A stretch of 64,000 nt of DNA from Modestobacter sp. VKM Ac-2986 (GTDB lineage Bacteria; Actinomycetota; Actinomycetes; Mycobacteriales; Geodermatophilaceae), in assembly GCF_026967795.1 (NCBI RefSeq), contig NZ_JAPVBH010000002.1, positions 682,001-746,000 on the forward strand. Direction: 5' to 3'. Positions 59,816 through 64,000 of this stretch are shown here, piece by piece; positions within the stretch are counted from its first letter, which is position 1; each line of letters opens with the position of its first letter. The notes below the pieces were generated by a model. That model was not told the DNA's origin. It saw nothing but the letters and a program-made list of their open reading frames with translations, and did no database searches. The position numbers and the translations under genes are program-made.

Positions 59816-60993
59816 TGACCGCCCCCGAGCTGGTCCGCGACGGCGTGCTCCGCGACCGGGGGCAGGGCCGCCGCGACACGTTCCTGCCGACCACCACCGT
59901 GCAGGTCCACGCGGCCAACCTGATGACGCTGCCCGACGGGGGCCTGGGCTGCGTCTGGTTCGGCGGCACCCAGGAGGGCGTCCCGGACATCTCCATCTGG
60001 TTCTCCCGGCTCACCGGCGACACCTGGTCCCCGGCCGAGCAGCTCTCCGACGACGGCACCCGCTCCGAGCAGAACCCGGTGCTGTTCCCGACGCCGTCCG
60101 GTGAGCTGTGGCTGCTGTGGACCGCGCAGCACGCCGGCGACCAGGACTCCGCCGAGGTGCGCCTGCGGGTGTCGCCGGACTCCGGCCGCACCTGGGGCGA
60201 GCCGCGGACGCTGTTCCCGGCCACCGAGCGCGGCGGGGTCTTCGTCCGCCAGCCGGTCGTCGTCCTGCCGTCGGGGCGCTGGCTGCTGCCGGTGTTCTCC
60301 TGCGTCACCGTGCCCGGGCAGAAGTGGGTCGGCGACGAGGACACCAGCTCGGTGATGGTCAGCGACGACGCCGGCACCACCTGGCGCGAGGTCGCCGTCC
60401 CCGGGTCGACCGGGTGCGTGCACATGGACGTCGTCCCGGTCGAGGGCGGACTGGCCGCGTTCTACCGCAGCCGCTGGGCGGACTGGGTGCACCGCTCGAC
60501 GTCGACCGACGACGGGGGGACCTGGACCGCACCCGTGCCCACGGAGCTGCCCAACAACAACAGCTCGGTCCAGGTGACGGCGCTGGCCGACGGCCGGCTG
60601 GCGATGGTGCTCAACCCGACCCAGGCCGGCCCGGACACCCCGCGGCGACTGTCGCTGTACGACGAGATCGACGACACCGGGCTGGCCGCCGAGCAGTCGC
60701 AGGTCACCGAGCAGGCCGACGACGGCCGGCGGCGCGCGTTCTGGGGCACCCCGCGCGCTCCCATGACCCTGGCGCTGTCCGCCGACGGCGGCGTGACCTG
60801 GCCGCAGCGCCGGGACGTCGAGACCGGCGACGGGTACTGCCTGAGCAACAACAGCCGGGAGGGGGTGAACCGGGAGCTTTCCTACCCCTCGGTGCACCAG
60901 ACCGCCGACGGCGCGCTGCACCTGGCCTTCACCTACCACCGCACGGCGATCGAGCACGTGGTGGTCGACCCGTCGTGGGTGACCGGGGCGTGA
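59815..60993 (+). CDS. Sialidase-fold (BNR/Asp-box) protein without signal peptide
   Basis: A 392-residue six-bladed-propeller protein of the BNR_2 (PF13088) type. Four Asp boxes are visible: SPDSGRTW (120-127), SDDAGTTW (183-190), STDDGGTW (230-237) and SADGGVTW (322-329). There is no signal peptide or anchor, so it should act inside the cell on imported material. Similar proteins occur in sugar-acid and oligosaccharide loci, where the reaction is often unknown; true sialidase activity should not be assumed. ATG 59815 shares one base with the aldolase stop (TGATG). Confidence 0.88.
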   Translation: MTAPELVRDGVLRDRGQGRRDTFLPTTTVQVHAANLMTLPDGGLGCVWFGGTQEGVPDISIWFSRLTGDTWSPAEQLSDDGTRSEQNPVLFPTPSGELWLLWTAQHAGDQDSAEVRLRVSPDSGRTWGEPRTLFPATERGGVFVRQPVVVLPSGRWLLPVFSCVTVPGQKWVGDEDTSSVMVSDDAGTTWREVAVPGSTGCVHMDVVPVEGGLAAFYRSRWADWVHRSTSTDDGGTWTAPVPTELPNNNSSVQVTALADGRLAMVLNPTQAGPDTPRRLSLYDEIDDTGLAAEQSQVTEQADDGRRRAFWGTPRAPMTLALSADGGVTWPQRRDVETGDGYCLSNNSREGVNRELSYPSVHQTADGALHLAFTYHRTAIEHVVVDPSWVTGA

Positions 60994-61661
60994 GGCACGC
61001 GCTGGTCACCGGGGTCAGCTCCGGCATCGGGGCCGCCGTCGTCGACCGGCTGCTCGCCGACGGCTGGACCGTCACCGGGCTCAGCCGCACCGAGCCACCG
61101 GCCCGGGAGGGGCTGACCTGGCTGGCCGCCGACCTCACCGACCTGGACGCGGTGCCCGCCGCGCTGGCCGGCGTCGGGCCGCTGGACGCGGTGGTGCACG
61201 CCGCCGGCGTCCAGCGCTCGGCGCCGCTGGGCCGGCTCTCGGCCGCCGACGGCGAGCTGATGTGGCGGCTGCACGTCGGGGCGGCCACGGCGGTGGTCGA
61301 CGCCGTCGTCGACCAGGTGGCCGACGGGGGCCGGATCGTGCTGATGGGCAGCCGCACCGCCACAGGGGTGGCCGGGAAGAGCCAGTACGCCGCCACCAAG
61401 GCCGCACTGGCGGGGCTGGCCCGCTCGTGGGCGATGGAGCTGGCCGGCCGGCGGGTCACGGTCAACGTGGTGGCCCCCGGCCCCACCGACACCCCGATGC
61501 TGGCCGACCCGGGCCGGGCGGCGACCCCACCGCGGACGCCGCCGCTGGGCCGGTTCGTGCAGCCGGGCGAGGTGGCCGGGCTGACCGCCTTCCTGCTCGG
61601 CCCCGAGGGCGGCATGGTCACCGGCCAGCACCTGGTCATCTGCGCGGGCGCCTCGCTCTGA
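60990..61661 (+). CDS. Short-chain dehydrogenase/reductase of the catabolic locus
   Basis: A 223-residue SDR: TGVSSGIGAAVVDRL, Asp in ADLTDLD, VVHAAG, Ser in LMGSRTAT, and Tyr-x-x-x-Lys in QYAATKAAL. Short for the family but all catalytic residues are there. GTG 60990 overlaps the propeller-gene stop (GTGA), making it the last gene of the operon that starts at 52837. It may oxidise the released sugar to its acid. Confidence 0.92.
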   Translation: MRHALVTGVSSGIGAAVVDRLLADGWTVTGLSRTEPPAREGLTWLAADLTDLDAVPAALAGVGPLDAVVHAAGVQRSAPLGRLSAADGELMWRLHVGAATAVVDAVVDQVADGGRIVLMGSRTATGVAGKSQYAATKAALAGLARSWAMELAGRRVTVNVVAPGPTDTPMLADPGRAATPPRTPPLGRFVQPGEVAGLTAFLLGPEGGMVTGQHLVICAGASL

Positions 61662-61784
61662 CCTCGTCCGGGTGAGCCCTCCGCCGCGCCCGCTCCAGCT
61701 CCGGCCGTCGTCCGCCGTTCCCCGAGGGGACGGACCCCGTCCCCGACCGGGACGGCGACGCCACGACCAGGAGGAGGGCGCACC

Positions 61785-62171
61785 GTGGACGCACCCGCGC
61801 GCGTGCTGGTGGCCGACGACGAGGAGGACATCCGCCTGCTGGTCACCCTGGCCGTCCGCCGGGCCGGCTGCTCGGTCGTCGCCGCGGTCGCCGACGGCGC
61901 GCAGGCCCTGGCCGTGGCCCGGTCCGAGCAGCCCGACCTGGTCGTGCTGGACGTGTCCATGCCCGAGGCGACCGGCCTCCAGGTGTGCGCCGCGCTGCGC
62001 GCCGAGCCGCGCACGGCCGGGTGCCGGGTGTTGCTGCTGTCGGCCGGAGCCTCCCCCGACGACGTCGCCCGGGGCCTGGCCGCCGGCGCCGACGCCTACC
62101 TCCCCAAGCCGTTCACCGTCGCCGGCCTCGTCGCCCAGGTGCGGCTGCTGACCGCCCGGGACGCGGCGTGA
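61785..62171 (+). CDS. Stand-alone response regulator receiver domain
   Basis: 128 residues forming only a receiver domain: acidic pocket Asp11 and Asp12, phospho-acceptor Asp56 (VVLDVSMPE), Ser86 and Lys108 (LPKPF). There is no DNA-binding or enzymatic output domain, so it must act through protein contact. GTG 61785 follows GGAGGAGGGC. It overlaps the histidine kinase gene (GTGA). Confidence 0.93.
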   Translation: MDAPARVLVADDEEDIRLLVTLAVRRAGCSVVAAVADGAQALAVARSEQPDLVVLDVSMPEATGLQVCAALRAEPRTAGCRVLLLSAGASPDDVARGLAAGADAYLPKPFTVAGLVAQVRLLTARDAA

Positions 62172-63613
62172 CCGCGCTGCTCGACCGGCCCCCCGCGGCG
62201 GTGGCAGGTCCCCCGGCCGCGCCCGGCCGCACGGCCCCGGTCGCCCTGGCGGTGCTGGCCCTGGCCGGCGTCGTCCTGCTGCTCACCGGGCCGCCGGTGC
62301 CCCTCGCCGTCCTCGGTGCGGGTGCGGTGCTGGTGGCGGTCGGTGAGCTCGCCCGCCGGCTGCACCGGCTGGTCACCGCGGCCGCCGAGTTGGAGGCCCA
62401 GCGCCGCGACCTCGTGACCCGCGGCCGGTCGACCGCCGAGGACCTCGAGGTCGCCACCCGGATGATGCGGGCCCGCGCGCAGACGATGACCAGCGTCATC
62501 GACGCCGTCACCGAGCAGTCGATCATCGGCACCGACCGCGACGGGCTGGTCCGGGTGTGGAACCCCGGCGCCGAGCGGATGCTCGGGCTGCCCCGCGCCG
62601 ACGTCGTCCGCGCCCGCACCATCACCGACTTCCACGCCCCCGAGGAGCTCGACGCCGAGGCCGGCGCCGACGACGGGGAGCACGTCGCCCCGGCCGCCCG
62701 GTTCGCCGCGCTGGTGCGCACCGCGCGGGAGCACGGCAGCGACGTCCGGGACTGGACCTACCTGACCGCCGACGGCCGCCGGCTCACCGTCTCGGTGGCG
62801 ATCACCCCGCGCACCGACGACGAGGGCGAGCAGGCCGGCTGGAACTTCGTCGGCACCGACATGACCGAGGCCCGGGAGACCGAGCGGCTCAAGGACCAGT
62901 TCGTCAGCCTCATCTCCCACGAGCTGCGCACCCCGCTGGCCTCGATCCTGGGCTACCTCGAACTGGTCGTGGACGACGAGGAGCAGCCGCTCACCGACGA
63001 GCAGGCGCAGTACCTGGGCATCGTCGAGCGCAACGCGCAGCGGCTGCTGCGGCTCGTCGGCGACCTGCTGTTCACCGCCCAGGTGGACGCCGGCCGGCTC
63101 ACCCTCACCCCCGAGGACGTCGACCTGGCCGCGATCGTGCGCGCCGCGGAGGACACCGCCCGGGTGACCGCCGCCGCCCGCGGGGTCGCCGTCGTCGTGG
63201 ACCTGCCCGCCGAGGGCCTACTCGCCCGCGGTGACGCGCTGCGGCTCGGACAGGCCTGCGACAACCTGGTCTCCAACGCGGTCAAGTTCACCCCGTCCGG
63301 CGGTCAGGTCACCCTGCGGCTGCGCCGCGCCTGGCGGGACGCCGCCGGCACGCTCGCCAGCACGGCCGCCCCCGGCTGCTCGCCGGTGGCGCTGCTGTCG
63401 GTCAGCGACACCGGCATCGGCATCCCGACCGGGGAGCAGGGCCAGCTGTTCACCAGCTTCTTCCGGGCCTCCACCGCCCGGCGCAACGCCGTCCCCGGGG
63501 TCGGGCTCGGCCTGACGATCACCAAGGCCATCACCACCGCGCACGGCGGCACCCTGGACGTCGAGAGCGCCGAGGGCCGCGGCACCACCTTCACCCTCGC
63601 CCTCCCGCTGTAG
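62168..63613 (+). CDS. Membrane PAS-domain sensor histidine kinase
   Basis: A 481-residue kinase. Two closely spaced hydrophobic helices (residues 24-40 and 44-60) give almost no external domain. A coiled segment (65-110) leads to a PAS domain (about 110-235; VIDAVTEQSIIGTDRDGLVRVWN). The H box is LISHELRTPL with His251; the N box is CDNLVSNAVKFTP; G boxes are DTGIGIP and GVGLGL. All catalytic parts are present. It is paired with the stand-alone receiver directly upstream. Confidence 0.95.
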   Translation: MTALLDRPPAAVAGPPAAPGRTAPVALAVLALAGVVLLLTGPPVPLAVLGAGAVLVAVGELARRLHRLVTAAAELEAQRRDLVTRGRSTAEDLEVATRMMRARAQTMTSVIDAVTEQSIIGTDRDGLVRVWNPGAERMLGLPRADVVRARTITDFHAPEELDAEAGADDGEHVAPAARFAALVRTAREHGSDVRDWTYLTADGRRLTVSVAITPRTDDEGEQAGWNFVGTDMTEARETERLKDQFVSLISHELRTPLASILGYLELVVDDEEQPLTDEQAQYLGIVERNAQRLLRLVGDLLFTAQVDAGRLTLTPEDVDLAAIVRAAEDTARVTAAARGVAVVVDLPAEGLLARGDALRLGQACDNLVSNAVKFTPSGGQVTLRLRRAWRDAAGTLASTAAPGCSPVALLSVSDTGIGIPTGEQGQLFTSFFRASTARRNAVPGVGLGLTITKAITTAHGGTLDVESAEGRGTTFTLALPL

Positions 63614-63618
63614 TCCTG

Positions 63619-63683
63619 GCCCCCCGGCCCCCGTGCAGGGACCCGCCGCGAGCCTGCGAGTGGTGGGGGGCACGGGGGTCCTC
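63619..63683. repeat. Dispersed intergenic hairpin repeat, copy 5
   Basis: Arms CCCCCGTGC (63628-63636) and GCACGGGGG (63670-63678) flank the core TGCAGGGACCCGCCGCGAG and GGTGGGGGG. It follows the kinase stop. The remaining gap to 63794 shows a less GC-rich patch (ATTGCGGCTTTCTTGCGG, 63686-63703) that may hold the promoter of the next gene. Confidence 0.65.
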
Positions 63684-63794
63684 CAATTGCGGCTTTCTTG
63701 CGGAACGCTGGCGGGTGGCCTGCGGATCGACCTCCAGAGTCATCCCTGTCGCCGGGAACGCCCGCCGACACCGGACTCCCGAGGAGACGCAGCC

Positions 63795-64000
63795 ATGACC
63801 GCCGCCACCACCACCGCCACCCGCAGCCGCAACGTCCGCAAGGTCCTCGGCTCGCTGGGTGTCATCGGTGCCGCTGCCGCCGTCGCCGGCATGGGCACCT
63901 TCGGCTCCTTCACCGACAGCACCACCCCGCTGGCCGCCTCGGTCACCTCCGGCACCCTCTCGCTCGACCTGGCCGGCCTCAACGAGAACCTGAGCATCTC
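63795..64000 (+). CDS. TasA/camelysin-like secreted protein, cut by window edge
   Basis: The first 68 residues are visible. A basic start (TATRSRNVRKVLGSLGVIG) and a hydrophobic stretch lead to AGMGTFGSFTDSTTP and then SVTSGTLSLDLAG. This matches the SipW-type signal peptide and the first strands of the TasA/CalY family, which forms extracellular fibres or acts as a camelysin-like surface protein. Such proteins are processed by a dedicated signal peptidase often encoded next door. The C-terminus lies beyond the window. Confidence 0.8.
   Translation, partial: MTAATTTATRSRNVRKVLGSLGVIGAAAAVAGMGTFGSFTDSTTPLAASVTSGTLSLDLAGLNENLSI

Noticed and set aside
59815-60993. Annotation as a secreted true sialidase
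   Set aside because: There is no signal peptide and the setting is a sugar-acid catabolic operon, so only the fold is claimed.

Overview
This window is chromosomal DNA from a very GC-rich actinobacterium. Third codon positions are almost all G or C, GTG starts are common, and neighbouring genes often overlap by 4 bp (ATGA or GTGA). Gene content and order (clpS-DUF2017-mec-cysO-cysM-murI-Rv1339-like, rph-rdgB, serB next to ctaD, F420-dependent enzymes) resemble Mycobacterium and its relatives, while the overall style suggests a soil or rock actinobacterium such as Geodermatophilaceae. That family assignment is inference. I see no rRNA, no insertion sequence, no prophage and no CRISPR array. 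There is one tRNA (Leu, anticodon TAG).

Layout. Positions 1-4.2 kb hold small conserved proteins, a TetR-type regulator, a secreted cutinase/polyester hydrolase with its full catalytic triad, and tRNA-Leu. Positions 4.3-18 kb are a housekeeping block: rdgB, rph, yjbQ, bcp, gnd and a stand-alone LigD-type polymerase. These are followed by a conserved run read leftwards (clpS, DUF2017, mec, cysO, cysM, HAD, murI, MBL phosphodiesterase-like), then pncB, pncA and serB. Mec, CysO and CysM together form the sulfur-carrier route to cysteine; here CysO is encoded with an extra C-terminal cysteine after its GlyGly. Positions 18-29.9 kb hold ctaD, glsB, an rRNA methyltransferase-like gene, a phosphoesterase, two MFS exporters, a CDF metal exporter with a palindromic operator, an M23 peptidase, a zinc alcohol dehydrogenase and an aldo/keto reductase.

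Positions 30-46 kb are more accessory. They include a glycosyltransferase/GMC-oxidoreductase pair, an ABC-F ATPase, and a duplicated patch containing two copies of a 72-bp hairpin element, a paralogous gene pair of unknown family, and a tiny membrane protein with a degraded second copy. After that come an IPNS-like oxygenase lacking the usual Arg, an AlkZ-like winged-helix protein, a FUSC transporter, the rifampin ADP-ribosyltransferase Arr, a TetR/F420-oxidoreductase module, and a SIMPL/zinc-peptidase pair. Positions 46-49.4 kb hold a siderophore-interacting protein behind an IdeR-like box and a three-gene envelope-stress operon behind a SigB/SigF-like promoter.

Positions 49.4-61.7 kb are one coherent catabolic locus. 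A DeoR regulator and a kinase-PdxA2 fusion are transcribed one way. A complete peptide-type ABC importer, an aldo/keto reductase, a HpaI-type aldolase, a sialidase-fold protein and an SDR are transcribed the other way, with tandem near-palindromic sites between the two arms. It looks like an uncharacterised uptake-and-breakdown route that passes through a four-carbon acid-sugar phosphate. The right edge has a response regulator/histidine kinase pair and the start of a TasA/camelysin-like secreted protein.

A dispersed intergenic hairpin element recurs at five loci (6.7, 16.0, 23.6, 24.8 and 63.6 kb). At three of them the outer arms differ in sequence but stay complementary.
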